This document shows, piece after piece, positions 45,855 to 59,536 of a DNA stretch of 64,000 nt; the stretch's first letter is position 1, and every line of letters begins with the position of its first letter. The position numbers and the translations under genes are program-made. This stretch comes from Mesodorylaimus sp. YZB2_4 (taxonomy: Eukaryota > Nematoda > Enoplea > Dorylaimida > Dorylaimidae), in contig JASANH010001028.1 in the NCBI GenBank assembly GCA_030248295.1, forward strand, positions 62,001 through 126,000, in the 5' to 3' direction. A model generated the notes under the pieces. It ran no database searches and was not told where the DNA came from. It saw only the letters and a list, made by a program, of their open reading frames with translations.

Positions 45855-48800
45855 TTAATCGCTATCACTGCGTATGCGATCTGAAGCGTGAGGTCGGATC
45901 TTGATTTCACGGACGGTAGCTTGTGCCATAGCTCCTAGGACGACTAACGGCGACGTAACGAACGCGAAGTTTTGATTTTTAACTTGTTGGCATAAACGCT
46001 CGACACGCTGCCGCAGGTCTTCGTTTTTAGTTACCCAAACGGCGTAAGTATTTTGAGGATTCATAACTAACGCTTCTTCTAGCATTGGCAAATCAGTTTC
46101 AGAATCGCCAAAAATCAAAATATTCCCATCGCTTAGATCTAATCTCATACGTTGAGAGAATAAACGAAGGCCGTGACCTTTGGTGAAAACGCGACCAGAC
46201 AGCTTAGCTTTCAAGAAAATTTTGATATCCGTTTCCGAATCTTGTACGTGTAAGGTTTTGCCAGTTGGATCGAATTCGTGTACAAGGTCGCAAATTACAC
46301 TGAACCTAAACGTCAAACAAAATTTTGAGCTATGCAACGCAAAATATTGTGCTGGAAATATGGTAAAAAGTATTTTCAATCCGCCTGAAAAAAGTTATGT
46401 TCTGGATCAATATAAAGCTTCAAGCTCTTACCAAACAGCGGATCTATGCTCATCAACCGATCCATAACAATCTTGACGAGCAACTGTGATGTGACCATAG
46501 TGTTTCTGAAGTCCGGATCCAATCCATGCGAATCGTTGATACTTCGGTTTCTCCAATAAGCTTTGAATGCGTTCACCCAAACGATCCAATAATTCCAAAT
46601 CGGAATCGCTAATTGAATCATCTTTAAATTTCTTTGACGCGTCCACATACCATTCTCGGCCGCACGATGCCCCATAGCAATAATAGCCATCAGGCACGGC
46701 CAACACATCCAATATACCAATATTGGCCAACGGAGCCGAGGTAACGATGGCCGCGTATTGAGCGCAACGTTGAGCAAATGTAGCTTGTATGACCCCGCTG
46801 TAAGCACCTTGTATGCTACTTTGGTAACTGCACGAATAACTTTTCAAAGTACCATCACGATCCGTAAAAAAGTACTGAAAAAGAATCAGCTTAACACTTT
46901 TTCGCACTTGACCTCACAACAACGGTTCGCAATCTACATAGGTACTGCGTTAGGCATAAAAAACATTCCTTCCTGCACATGACTGATTGCTCTCATAAAG
47001 GTGTTATTTCGAGGACTTGAAACCTCTTTAAAGTTGAAGGCAAGCGTAATTTTCTAGCATAGGTACCACGACCACTAGCTGGCTTGTCTACACCACCACC
47101 GGCAGGGAGAAGCAAAAAATCTTCGTGCCGCTCTACCACCCTCTATAAGAGCATCCTTGGAGCTCCCATCCCATAAGCTACAGCTACCTTCTTACAAGCT
47201 CATCACGCAAACCTAAATTTTTGATTTCATGTACTTACTTGAAAATGGTCCCCTTTACTTATCAATGTGATCGCATTTTCGATCTCGCTAGCGAAGGCAT
47301 CAGGGCCATCGGGATGATAGCAAGCCAACGAGGACATGAAACGTTCCAAATTGTCATAATCTGGACTCTGCACGTGATCCAAAAATGCCAAATCGATATC
47401 AAGTTGTTCCAATTCGTCCGAAACCTGCAATTTAGCCAATTCTTCTTTTCGAACGACTGTATCGGGCGCAGAATCTTCCGATTCTGAACAACTGCCATCA
47501 TCCAATGTTGTTTTTAACAGCAGAATGTTTCCTCCTTCTTGGCAATTCTCTTTCAAAGTATTTCGGGCGTTTCGCAAAGACAACGCGAACTGTGGGCGCA
47601 AGGGAACGCCTTTGAGGACACGTTCCACTATTTGACGTCGAACGCGACGGGTTTCATACATCAAGGCATAGAAATCACGCAATGTACGCAAGGGTGTCGA
47701 TTTGATAACATCGTGGGTCCAACTTGGATCCAAAAATGCTTGCGACCATTTCTCGATATCATTGGACAAAAGGAATTCAGCCAGACGATGACTATGCGAC
47801 GACACCAAAGAACGGTCTTCGATTGCTGCTTCATAAAACACGTCGGCGAATCCGTCCACGTCGTAAACGTCGGGAACACGATGGTATAACTAAAAGGAAA
47901 AGGGATTGACCATCAGCGATTAATAAGCAATATTGATTTTTTTCTAGACTAACAGATCGATAGATCACTAAGCGATTGCAATTACTTTCTGACTGGCTAA
48001 GAGCATCGAATATCATCCAGTCAAAGTCTTACCTTCTCTGAATCTGAGTAAAACCCAGCAGCTGTAAACTGTTGTTCAGTACCAGCACCACTAGACAAGA
48101 TCAGAGTTGCTGAAGGATTGCAGATGAGCATTTCCTTGGCCACTAAATTCATGCCATCTTTCTTTGGCGTCACGACACCCACGTCCATTGCCATATAGTG
48201 CGGAATCAACTCGCTGCGAGTCAATCCCGAGGTCTGGAATATGAGTGGCTTCCATTCAGGATCTGCTGAACATTTAAATTCTTCATTGATCGAATTGGCC
48301 AATTCTGCGCATTCATCCTGATATTGACGATACGTATCGACCGAACGACGATTTATGACGGCCACTTGGAAAAAGACGTCCTTTCCAATTCGATCCGGAT
48401 GACGCTCGTAATAGCGCTTGTAAGCCTACGTGCACAAAAAAGTAATTTAGAACAAAAAAAGACAAATCAATATTTCCTAACGCAGCGCCCGTATTCGCGC
48501 CAATCCCCCGCGAGGACATATTCGAACGCGACTCGCTAGGGCTATGGACAAAGCTGCAACTGACCCACTCGTCTACTCTGGGGAAAGGGGGGGATTGAAG
48601 CATATTGTTGTTGTGGGCCCCCTGTTTTGAGGCATTATTAAATTCTTGTTCCCCCGTGTAGCAATAGCTGATAGCGCCCTGCAGCTCATTCTAAGCGACT
48701 AGTCATCCTAACTCTCCGTGCGGATTGCACCTACTAGTCACAAAAGCAAGACAAAATCTATCGAAATATACCCGATCATCAAGGTAGCTCGATGTTTGGA

Positions 48801-51800
48801 GCAGAAAATTTCGTTACCCCGTCGCCTCTACGCTTCCTAATGCGGTTGCGTAATGCTCATGTTTGCACTCTATTCTACCACACTTGAATCGTAATTTGCG
48901 CTTTCGACGACGGGTCGCCTGGAAAGCAGCATAAGATTTTGAGGTTATCAACAAAGTTATACAGTAAATGTACAAGGGACAACAGAGAGCGCATAAAACA
49001 GGATCAAACGCTCTAATCGATATTGCATACCATTGCGACCTACTGTGCTGCCGCGCGACACAAGTTCATGATAAGAGCAAAGCGCAAAAATTCACCTCAA
49101 TGCGCAGTGTACATACGCCCCATAGCACTCTCCTTCAAAATTCTGCATTCGCTAACAATAAGTATTGGAGCGGCGGCAGTGATGTGCTCATTCCTTCTTG
49201 GACAATAACTGCGCCTGTTTTATTGCGCCATGCTCTCTTAGAAGCGATTTAGTTGATTTCTTGCGTCATGCAGCCACATTCATGCAATTATTACCTGCAG
49301 TTTTTCCTTGATCCCTTTCGTATAATCGAAGCGTTCGACAGAGAAGAAGAACTTGCCACTACGATGCCCCAAAAAGCGTTGACGAATATCTTCAGCCATT
49401 CGGAGTGATTTTGGATCTCGAGCTATTTCCAGGAATTCTTCGTTCTTTATGCTGACTGGGAAGACGCCCAGCGAGGAAGACATGCCTTCGTAGGTGACCT
49501 TATGCTTATCAGTGGCTTGATCGTATTCTATACGAGTTTGAGGGAAATATTTCGAGACCAACTCCACATAAGTAGCTCGATCCCGATGAGTTTGAAAACC
49601 GACTTTATTGAAGGCTAATATTCCGCGAAGGACTGCTTCTGCAACGACTTTGTACTAAAATTAGGACGAACAGTGTACAGTAGTTTTAGTTTCGGCTATT
49701 TACAAGCATTGCCTCACTTTTGTAAAAAATAATTCTGGTGGTTGAAAGGGAATATGCAAAAAGAACCCGACTTCCAAGTTTGGATCCAATGATTGCAACA
49801 TGGCACCAGTTAAAATCAGATGGTAATCGTGTATCCATAGGAAATCTTGAGGCCTGCTATTTCGAGCTGCATTGATAGCAAATTGATAATTGACACGCAC
49901 GTACGCGCTCCAATGCTCACGGAGCACCAATTCGTCGTCGTACTCGCTGACTATATATTCGGGTAAATTGTGTAAAACAGGCCACAGCACGCCATTTGAA
50001 ATGCCACCATAGTAGGTATTATAATCTTGTTCAGGTACAACGACTGGATTCAATTTGTAGTTGTCTCTGAAGGGGAGTAAAATTCAGTTAGAGTATATAG
50101 AGTTAGAGTAAAATTCAGTTGGAGTTAGAACATAGCGCATGCTTCTGACCAAAGAATGAAACCAAGGAATCTGCAATGCTTGCGTTTGCGTGGTAGGCGC
50201 TTTAGTGCATTGATGGCTTTTGCGCTGGTCCCACTTTAAGAGTCAGTGGGTCAGTGAGGTAGCAGTCCGTAAGTCCATGAGTTTAAGCGACCAAAAAGGT
50301 GGGCTACGCAGGCGCTTGATTGACATGGTAATAGTGATGGGTAATAAATTTTGATGGGCTTACCTGTTGTAGTTTTTCAATACATTCAGCAAGGATAGAG
50401 TGTCCTTGATTTCTTGTTTCACTCCATCGTCTTCTCGATTCGGATCTTGCAACAAGCTGAACTGTACCTCAGTATTGGCTGTACGAATCAGAGGTATGCC
50501 CAGTGAGTTTGTCGGCGTTGGATGTATGGCTGGTGATTCACAGCGACTGCCACCTGCAGCGCGATTTAAAGGTACACCTGGACCAAAACAAGCCAGCCAG
50601 ACGTTTTCTGGATCCTTGTTCATGACTGGGGCGCAACAACTGACCAAACCACCACTGCCTTGTCCGATTTCCCAATTGCCGCTGTCTTTGCGACGTTGCA
50701 AGGACACTGGAGGAGCGTTGCTAATAGCGATCACGCGCTCCTATGAATAAAAATGTAGTTATCTCTAGACAGTCAAAATCTTTTAGAAGAACTAGAAATT
50801 GGACAAAACTTCTTCGGTGTCTAGATGACCCTGTAACACTGCCAGTGTCGCATCGTCATATACGTCCTACTCATGACGGCAATCTCAATCCTGGGAATGA
50901 GCTTGTCCTCTAAACCACACGTACCTGAAAATGTCCAGATGCCAATCCGCCCGACACCACAGTATCTGGCTGATCGAATGCTGGGCTGAATCCAGCTGAG
51001 CCATCACAATTGCTTTTCTCATCTTTCGCTTCAAATGTGTCCAACGTTTCTTCGTCCACCATGCAATTCCCCACCACACCAGCTGAGGAGCTGCTCGTAC
51101 GACTTGTTTGCCGTTTGAACATGACCCGCGCCACTTCGTCGTCTTCGTCCATTTTGTCCTCGTCCATACTTCCACGACTTCCAGGCAAGTCCAGCAGGTT
51201 AGACAGATCAGTCGAACGCCTCATAATTGAACTCGATTGACGAGATAAATTTGAGGAGACGCTTGGACAACGACGCTGCATCATTGTAGTGAAAGCTTCT
51301 TCGAAACGTTTGGCTGGTTTTGCCAACAAGGAGTCGCGGAGACCAGGCACAGCTGCAAATAATTCGCGAAGGCGACCTTTCCCCGTATTCACATCGTAAA
51401 GTGTCAACCTTAAAAAATGGATGTACAGTGAGTGGATCGTCTTTGCTGTATTTCTTGTCCCCAGACAGAGTTCTGCAGTAGAATATTTGCTGACTTCTTG
51501 GTTTTTTACGATAGACATTTCTTTATTTTGTGATCTTGATTCATGCAGGATTTTGCATCGACATGCATGTACCATGATATGTTTCTGACCAGTGCTCTTA
51601 CTGTATATGTGCATATCTGCGATGCTTGCACTCATCATCGCATATTTTTAATCGTTTTACCTATGATAACAACTACTGTAGTTTACCCCATAATTATCCC
51701 TGCTCAAAAGTGTAGTTTTGCGCAATAAGTCACGAGTCGTTTTATCTGATCGACCGCAATGGGGCGAAGCGTTCCACTGAATTTGTTCGAGCCAACGCCC

Positions 51801-52658
51801 AAAACTGGGCGCGTCACTAAAACGTGCCCCAATTTATCTCTGCTCAGTTACTGCAGCGGGCATAAATCACTGCTGCAATGGCATAAAGAAAAACGAAATG
51901 CCACGACACAAAGAGGCGAGTTCAGCCAGAGGGAGCCCGCCTTTTTAATGTTCAAAGATGTCAGTCATATATTTCATTCGATTCGTCGAAAGCACGAGAT
52001 CATATACGTGACAAGAGTTCGGGTAGAAAGTTCACTTTAACTCTATTTTCTGTGTCCGCTCACTAATTGCGAGTTCAGGCCCTCAACATGCGTTTCTGAT
52101 GAACGAAAACCAACCCAAAATGAACAAGAAAGCGAGCAGCTTCTACTCACCCAAATAATAGGGCGTCCCGATAATTCGTCCCGTATTGCAAATCGCTATC
52201 GTACAAAAACGGTACAGCTTTTTTCCAAAAGAAAACTGTGTGAAATCCCAACAAATCGATAAAATATGCGAAGGTTGTGTGATTCGTCAACTCGCTGCCC
52301 AGACAATGCTCCAAAATTAGGAGCAGGCCTCGAAAAGCAACTTCGGACATTTCATCTTTCAATTTCCATCTTTTTGCGAAAATATCGCTGGCCTTTTGTA
52401 GTTGTACATCGCCCAATGGTATATTAGTTGGATATTGTTGGCCATTGTTAGCTTCGGCATCACCGTTCATGCAGCATATTTGAAATTCACTCGGATCTTC
52501 GCCCAAAGTTTTCAACGTATCGACAATATCTTGACGAAAACGTGCTTCGATCGATGAAGATATTTGACGAACGAAAGTAGGCATTGGTGTTTCTTCAGTG
52601 CGCAAATTGTACGATGTCGGAGTTAACTTGCGTTGAAACGGATTCGATCGAGACGGTG
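45855..52658 (-). CDS. tps: Trehalose-6-phosphate synthase with phosphatase-like domain
   Basis: Nine minus-strand exons agree in phase: 52151-52658, 50925-51408, 50364-50740, 49718-50066, 49295-49654, 48033-48425, 47239-47889, 46432-46874 and 45855-46305, giving about 1337 residues. This nears the length of C. elegans TPS-1/2. The first exon shown opens at an acceptor (ttttcag), so the true start is upstream and unseen. The nematode-type N-terminal region has LLILEHCLGSELTNHTTFAY and LLFGLTLYDVNTGKGRLREL. The GT20 core has LWPVLHNLPEYI, WIHDYHLILTGAMLQ, VGFFLHIPFQPPELF, VERFDYTKGI and KDGMNLVAKEML. The HAD-like domain keeps FFTDRDGTL (nucleophile Asp) and GDSETDLP. It joins UDP-glucose and glucose-6-phosphate to trehalose-6-phosphate, the precursor of the stress sugar trehalose. 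Whether the HAD part is active is not known. Confidence 0.93.
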
Positions 52659-54571
52659 CTGAAAATTTCATTAGATTATTCAAACAGACGCATCAAACTG
52701 AAAAACACCCCCACGTCGGCTGTATGGCTGGCCTTGCAGTCGAGAGTGGCAGCGGGGATTCAAAAACAAGTAAATGTCCTACACACTGCGCACAAAACTA
52801 TCAAAACAACTTTAAAAAAGAGATGATGTTATCTAGCCATTTCAAAAATGTTAGACTCTGGATGCACGCAAATTATCGCTTGGATGCCAGTGGGCGCGGG
52901 TAGATAAAACTTTGTTAAGTGCGCAAGTGCAGCCACACGTGAGCAAGGCACTTTTATTTCTTTTGCACGTGAAAAATAGGCGGTCCTCAAATCAATAGTT
53001 GCGTGCTCGCAAGAAAAGCAGACATTTATTTTATTTTTTAAAGAAATGCATAGAGGATCAATAAAACCAGTACTTAGTGAGCCAAAATAAATGCTAGGCC
53101 TTTCAATGAATATCTGTTTAGAAAAAATTCTTTGACAGTTTAAAATTTCTTCTGCCTGACATAGGTTTTACGAGCTCGTTGCTAGAAAACTTGGATGTTT
53201 GTTCTCTCTCTCCCAGAACTTGCCTAGTTAACCCCAATCAATACTTTTCGCTAGGGCCAACACTACGCGGGTATATAGGAGTTTTTGCAAAGGTGTACAC
53301 CGCCGCACTGATATTTGCTGCGCTTGAACCCAAAAAACCACGGTGCAGATTGTGAGCTACATTGACAAAACAGTATTCTCTAGCCGGGTGCAACGCACTG
53401 ACTGGTACAAAGTCCCGTGAGCAAACACGACGTCCCAATCTGCAATTTGTGCGCTGCCGAGTGGCTGATTTTTTTTTTTTAGAAGGGAAGAGTTCCATGC
53501 GAAAAAGTGTAAGTTCTTGGCAGTAAACCTTTATTCGATTCAATTACTTGTTGCATAGAACTCTGCCTACTATATTATCACGCTACGCCTACGTTGTTGG
53601 GCAAGGGCAGTACATTCCCAGACTAATCTTGATTTTTGTTTAAATTCAAAGTTTTTGATAAAAGAGAATGTTTAGTCATAAATTTACTTACCCTCTGAAT
53701 AACTGTCCAAAGGCAGTTTCAAAGAAGCATCAGGTGATTGGATCTTGTCTGTTATCATATCTTCTTTGCGAGCGGGTGTTGTGGATTCGCATTGATTATC
53801 TGGTGCAACCATTTTCGTACGATTTGCAAAATTCAAGCAATACAATACGAGAGAATCAAATAAGTAGTGGACTTCTCTGAAAAGATATCATATGCATATA
53901 GTGCTCTAACAAAAACGGGTTTTAACGAGCTATTTGCGCGCTGCTCGAAGTCGAAAACAAAGAAGGATTTCGAAACCCGAATATTTCATACAATAGCTAG
54001 TTTAACTTTGCACCCACTAAGTCGCTGTGCCAAACAATTTACTCTGAACGAACGTCAACTTGCAGTGAACTTTGAACCAGCTAACGTAAGTGTCTAAAGA
54101 GTTTGGAAGGTGTTCAAAATTTGACAGAACGCTAACTGGTAAGCACGGGAAAAGCACGAAAACAGCGGCTTCTTTTTATGAAACGCTGTCTTGGCAGCCG
54201 CAGCTGCCGTCTATGCTCGCCGAGAACAGAGGAATGCAAACGGCAATTGCGCCAACGTCGACTCGACACGAACCGAGCACGAAAAGGAAGAATTGTTCAC
54301 GCTGTGCGCACGTGCTCTTCGGAGCTTCGACGGGCGAAAAGAATCAATAATATACCAGCAGGTTTCTCGAATCTACTTCGTCAAGCGGACTAAAATCCAC
54401 AGAGCGCAAAGAATTCGCTTATGTTCAGCATGTCAAGCTTATTGAACAATTCTTGGCTCGAGGCTGAATAAAGCTTGATAAAAAAGTGATGATGATAGAT
54501 TAGCTGAAGCCCGCAAATAAAGGACGACGAATGAGAAAATTAATGTCTCTGCCTGCATAACCATGTTTCAG
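52659..54571. other. Mostly non-coding; possible weak exons
   Basis: It should contain the first exon and promoter of the trehalose synthase, but neither is located. On the plus strand a frame ending at a GTAAGT donor (about 53867-54085, containing KTKKDFETRIFHTIASLTLH) may be an exon of the gene that ends at 54700. Confidence 0.3.
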
Positions 54572-54700
54572 CCTCCAAGAAATGAGATGGTTGAAGTCGA
54601 GTCAGTCTGTCACTGTAAATGCGAGGCTACACGAGTGGCGCGAACTAAAGCGCAAGAACTGAAAAAATTGTTGGATAGCACATTGCGCACGTTCCAATAG
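54572..54700 (+). CDS. Possible last exon of an unknown gene
   Basis: Immediately after an acceptor (catgtttcag) a frame of 42 codons reads PPRNEMVEVESVCHCKCEAT, then RVARTKAQELKKLLDSTLRT and FQ, ending in TAG. It mixes a CHCKC cluster with a helical, charged end and looks like real coding sequence. Which upstream exon it joins is unclear: the 53867-54085 frame is a candidate, but no phase-consistent chain was built. No family is recognised. Confidence 0.28.
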   Translation, partial: PPRNEMVEVESVCHCKCEATRVARTKAQELKKLLDSTLRTFQ

Positions 54701-57700
54701 TGAAAGTGTATGTTGACGCCGAGACTTGATTATTGGAACCCTTCCGAGCTACCCACAGTAGCATGTCCAGTGGAGCAAGCAGCCAAGATATGGTAACATA
54801 TTCTTGGCTCCGTGGTTGCGGGGCAACCTAATGCATGTTTGCTGCCACGACCGCTGCATAATATTCAGTCCAAGCGACATGTTGTAGGTGCGACAATGAA
54901 AGGTACCAAGGGAACCAGAGGGTAACACGATTTTGTGCCTATCGATGTCTCTGGTGACAGTTGTAGAAGCGCTGACATATACGTGAGTGTTTTCGAAGAA
55001 GCTTCTAGCTATCATATAACTAATAGGACGCCTATCCTGAATATGCAGGTGTCCAAAGGAACACATCCATGCTTCAGCGCAGCACCAAAAGTCTTTTTTT
55101 TCTGGATTGGCCACATCCTTAGCGCTCTGACGACGAGAATTTAGAAGCACAGACTGGAAGCTACCGCAATCCATCTTCCCATGTCTCTGGAAGTCACAAT
55201 ACTGCATTTTGTAATGCAGGAAACATTGGAAATGAGGCTACTCTTTTGTGTGAGTCACACTGCGCTCTTCTACGACAAACATTCGCGTCCGGGATGGGGC
55301 TGTCGTTGAGCTATCGCTTCTGAAGCAGGCGCATCTAAGGTTTCGGTAAATCTTTCAAACAAATGAACAGCTTTTCGAGGTTCTACCTGAAAGCGCGAAG
55401 CAATAGAAGCTGGTTTTTTTTCATTCCATAATCGTTTTTCAACAGTTCGTGGAAAACTTGGCTATGGATGGGGAATGTTTTTAAAAATCGTTTGTCTATG
55501 ATTAGTCAGTACAGTAGACGTGACGTTAGTGCGGGCGGTTATTAGAATTCTTAAAAAAAAAAATCGAATTTTCTAACGAAAACACTGATCAAAGTTATCA
55601 AAAAGCCTCAGCTCATAGACACGTACTTGCTTTAGTCATGAAAAGCCGTTGAATGGTCTCTGCCCATTGTTACGGAAGAGTGGAGATAGTTGGCTCGAGC
55701 GACCGTGGATGACCTAATTATTTCTCGAAAAATACGTTCCGTCGAACGAAATATCAGGAAATCAATAAATAACCCTTTGAGCCGTAAACTGGTCGAGGAG
55801 GAGGTATATTGAGGGAAGAAGGTGAAACGCACGAATAACTCCTCAAGGCATTCATTATAGTCACACGCTGTGGATGTTGTCCAAGCAAGCACGTACCAGG
55901 TACGTTAATACCAGTGACGCGTGAAACGTTGATAGCAAAACCGGGGAAGTGAACGAAAAAAATTAGCAGGTTTGTAACAGAAATGAACAAAGTTACCATG
56001 GTGAACATGTTTAGAAAGCTGTATTATAACTGCAGCAAAATTTTTCTATAGGTGGACTCACTCCTTGGACCTACGGACCATGTTTCGGACGTAAAGCTTA
56101 GCTAAAACAAAAGGAGACGCTCTCATCGGGTCAGACAACAAAAATCGAACACCACATTCGTTCAAGGCAAAATGACCATGTAAGCAGGCTCAACCTAGGG
56201 GCTGTTTTGGCATGATCCAAACTTCAACTGCATGTTAAATCGCTGTCGATTTTTTTCCCCACCAAGAAGCTATGAGGCACGAAATATTAACGACGATATA
56301 ACAGACGCATAAAATGTTTTTACGAGCAAAGCCTTATTGAAGTGCCAACCGCGTAAACCATGAATGAGTCAGCTTAAAATTTTGGCTCTAGCACCTGGAG
56401 TGCTTTCAATCATCTTTCGATGTGTTTTACCAAAAGTTGCGGCATGACTGACGCTCTTATGTTTCTCCTATCCAGAAAATGTTGTCATTCTTCAGATTAT
56501 TCTCCGTCTACTCCAAAGCTTGAGAAAGTGTAACCAAACTTCGTCCAAAGTAACCAGAATGAGAAAGTATCCTGTCTAGTTCTTCTTCAGACTGCCCAAA
56601 GTCCTGTCATAGAAGAAGGGGGCGGGACAGACGATCGTTCAGAAGATTGAGCAATGGCAGGTTCACCAACCATCGATTCGTATGTGCATGCTAAACAACC
56701 CATTGGTGAAGGCCACTCACAGCGCTAGGCACAGGAATTTGTGCGCCTGATTGTGAGTCTACCTGTTTGTGTGCCTAGAATCCCCAAAAAAGGTGGGTAT
56801 TTTAGCTGCGGGCCCGATTTTTTATTGCGAAATGTAAAATCTTAGTCAGAAACTATATTTTACACACCAAAGTCAATGCTATGGGTTTTCTGGTCCTTGG
56901 TACACTTGCTCCGACACAATCTACGCCAGGTTGCAGTGCAGTCTGCTCAACATTTTTTCACGTTTTCAGATCCAGCGGCAGCTGATTCGTGGTCGTGTGC
57001 ACCTACTGTACCTGATATTGACGAGGTTATTCGAGCTATATGCTTCTCATGTGAGCCAAAAGAGTGACTTGCCTTTGGGAAATATAGCAGGTGAATTAGT
57101 GATTAGTCAATGTGAACTCGAGAGAGGCACAGGTGAGTGAAGTGAAGATGCACAGGTACCGTGTGCTGAGCGATATTCAAAAACAATGTGCCAAATACTG
57201 TATCGCGTATAATGTCCACAGACGTGTGGAAGAGAAAGGTAAGATGAAATTTTTAGCTTACGTCGCCAGATATAAAAAGGAAATGTAGGCGCCACTCAAT
57301 CAAGGTGCTTCGAACGCTCACCTCCAAAGAGTCCAAATGTTACTGCAGCAATTCTTTGTATAATGCAAATAATATAGGAACTTAAGCGACATATGTAACC
57401 ACGTGGTCATGGATCAAGGACCAAGGATCAGGGATCAGTCGAACCGGAAAAGCGTACTTCGAAGCGCAGCGACGAGTGAAGTTGTCTGTGATGAGCTACA
57501 GATGAGGATGAGTGAATGAGAGTGACGTGAAAAAAGATAGCGTGAAACAAAAAACTTTTAAACAAACGAACATTATAGAAAGAAAGGACATCAACCACAT
57601 CAAGCCACGAATTCATAAAAAGCCATCGCTCGTTATGATCGCTCATATTAAGACCTAGGCAGCCAAAACGTAAATGGAACTTGTTTGCAACAGCAACCCC

Positions 57701-57843
57701 AACTGGCTGCCTCTTTTTTCGTCTTATCAAACATCAACTTCGTCTCGCAAAGAAATATTCCACTTTCCAACTTTAGTCCTCATTACAGTGCACCGTAAAT
57801 GACGTTTCAACCTTCAAGCGCACATGACCCGCTTTAATCTTTC
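54701..57843. other. Intergenic, weak frames only
   Basis: No supported gene. Two short frames near 56960-57287 read tolerably, one after a gttttcag acceptor (LIRGRVHLLYLILTRLFELY) and one ending KMKFLAYVARYKKEM. Neither has a domain or a chained splice model. Confidence 0.3.
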
Positions 57844-58216
57844 ATGGCGCCGAGGGTGGCATTCGTCTACCCATACATACTGCAAGGTAGCGAGTAGATG
57901 GGTTCAAGTCCCGGTGAAGGAGGCAGGTTTGCAGGCCACAACCACTCGCTGACCTTGCACGCCACTCCATGGGTGACTCAGCCGGTGCCGTCGATGTGTT
58001 CAGAGTAAAGAGACGGAAGCCAAAGGAGGAGCACAGGGTTGGAAGCCCGCCCGCCATCGTTCGAGGAAGTCGGTGTCCTATCCAGGATGCCCTCGCGTGG
58101 GGTGGAGGCACGCAGATGGAAGCTGCTATGTGCTGGTCCCCGCAAAGCCTTGCTCAGAAGGTTTGGCTGCTGGCGGGCTATGGGCAAAACGGGCTCTAGC
58201 GAAAAAATTTTTTTAA
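57844..58216 (+). repeat. Full-length tRNA-headed SINE (reference copy)
   Basis: This is the most complete copy. The tRNA-like head (57844-57920) has the B-box GGGTTCAAGTCCC. The core CTCGCTGACCTTGCACGCCA is followed by AGAGACGGAAGCCAAAGGAG and a tail with GTTCGAGGAAGTCGG, GGATGCCCTCGCGTGG, GGCACGCAGATGGAAGCTGC and GGGCTATGGGCAAAACGGGC. It ends in A/T runs. Length is about 370 bp. Confidence 0.78.
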
Positions 58217-59094
58217 ATCTCCTTTGGTCCACGCACTGTTCCCACACTACGCTAGCGCACTTTCGAAGTGCAACTCCCAGACATCTCGGATTTTACGTAA
58301 GCTACATATTTCCTTGTCCTTTTTTTCTTTTTTTCGTGAACATTTCTTCTGACTTTCCAATTCTCTCTATCAGATAAAGTTGATCAAACATTAAGCTTCC
58401 ATTGCCTTGTTCGTGTTTATCCCAATTTTTTAATGATGATAAGAGAACGAAAAGAGCACGCTTTCAGGCTTTCATCTGGTGTACTTAAAATGCGATTATA
58501 GCAGCTGACTGATTTTCCAGAAAGTAGAGCAAAGTCTCGCATGGAGTCACACCAGAGACTGCAAACATACCTGCACTGTATATTGTATTGTACTGTACTA
58601 CTGACCGCAGTCCTTGCCGCTAGCGTGCTATCGCTTCCCACAATTTATTGCCTCGAATGCTTGATTGAAGGGTGGGAAATGCTTGAATAATTCGCAGTTG
58701 CAAAACAAAAGGTATGCAAAATAATCATGATGAATGCCATTGAATGCGTGAGGCCCAGAGCGAATGGGGAGTGACGGGCACTGTTATGAGGGATATATCA
58801 ATCGTTATCATGTTTTCGTTTTTTGCGGCGCACAAATTACACCAGATTACTGTTACTCCTGCGACAGAAAAATTTTAACCGATATGTGATATGTGTACAG
58901 TCAATCCCAAGGACTATAAGATTTGGGGATATCAATAAAGGTGAATTATGCAGGAATTAAGGAGGATTTCGACTAGGTCTTGACACACTATACAGTTTTG
59001 TACTGTACAAATTGGACCCTGCTCACAGCTAGGAGTCGTTTTAGCGACTGTGGCACCTCTCTCTGCTTAGGCAGGAATATCTATGCAAGCTTAC
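58217..59094. other. Intergenic, nothing recognised
   Basis: Low-complexity words (GTATTGTACTGTACTACTG and similar) but no gene, RNA or repeat with clear borders. Confidence 0.35.
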
Positions 59095-59385
59095 TACAGT
59101 ACTGCAGGTTCGAAGAACCACACCAAGAAGGTGGGGTTACGCGAGTCCGTGCGGTGACCAGCTTCCGTCCCTGCGTCTCATCAGCAACTCCACATGAGGA
59201 CATCTTGGACAACGTCGGCTCTTCAGAGGATGACGGGTGGGCTCAACCCTTTCGATGCTCGATAGTCGAAACTGTCTACTTGTTCTGCGGCTTTTTGTTT
59301 GCGGATCACCAACGGTATGGGATGATTCACCCACGGCCTTGCGTGCAAGTCAGCAAAGGTTAGTAGTTTACAAACCCACCTTCGT
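59095..59385 (-). repeat. SINE copy, minus strand
   Basis: Read on the minus strand it carries the family tail in order after a core equivalent to GCTGACTTGCACGCAAGGCC. CCTCATGTGGAGTTGCTG and GAGACGCAGGGACGGAAGCTG correspond to the 58.0-58.1-kb tail. The head is not clear and the copy is more diverged than the 57.8-kb one. Confidence 0.55.
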
Positions 59386-59536
59386 CGCTGGGGATACATC
59401 CCTCGATCAACCCCAGCATCTCGCCACCTAGCAATATAGGTAGACAAACGATCCTAGACGAAGCCTCGTCCGGGTCGTCTGCCTACTATTAGGCCTAATT
59501 TATCTATGAAAGACCCCACTATTATGACTCATAACG

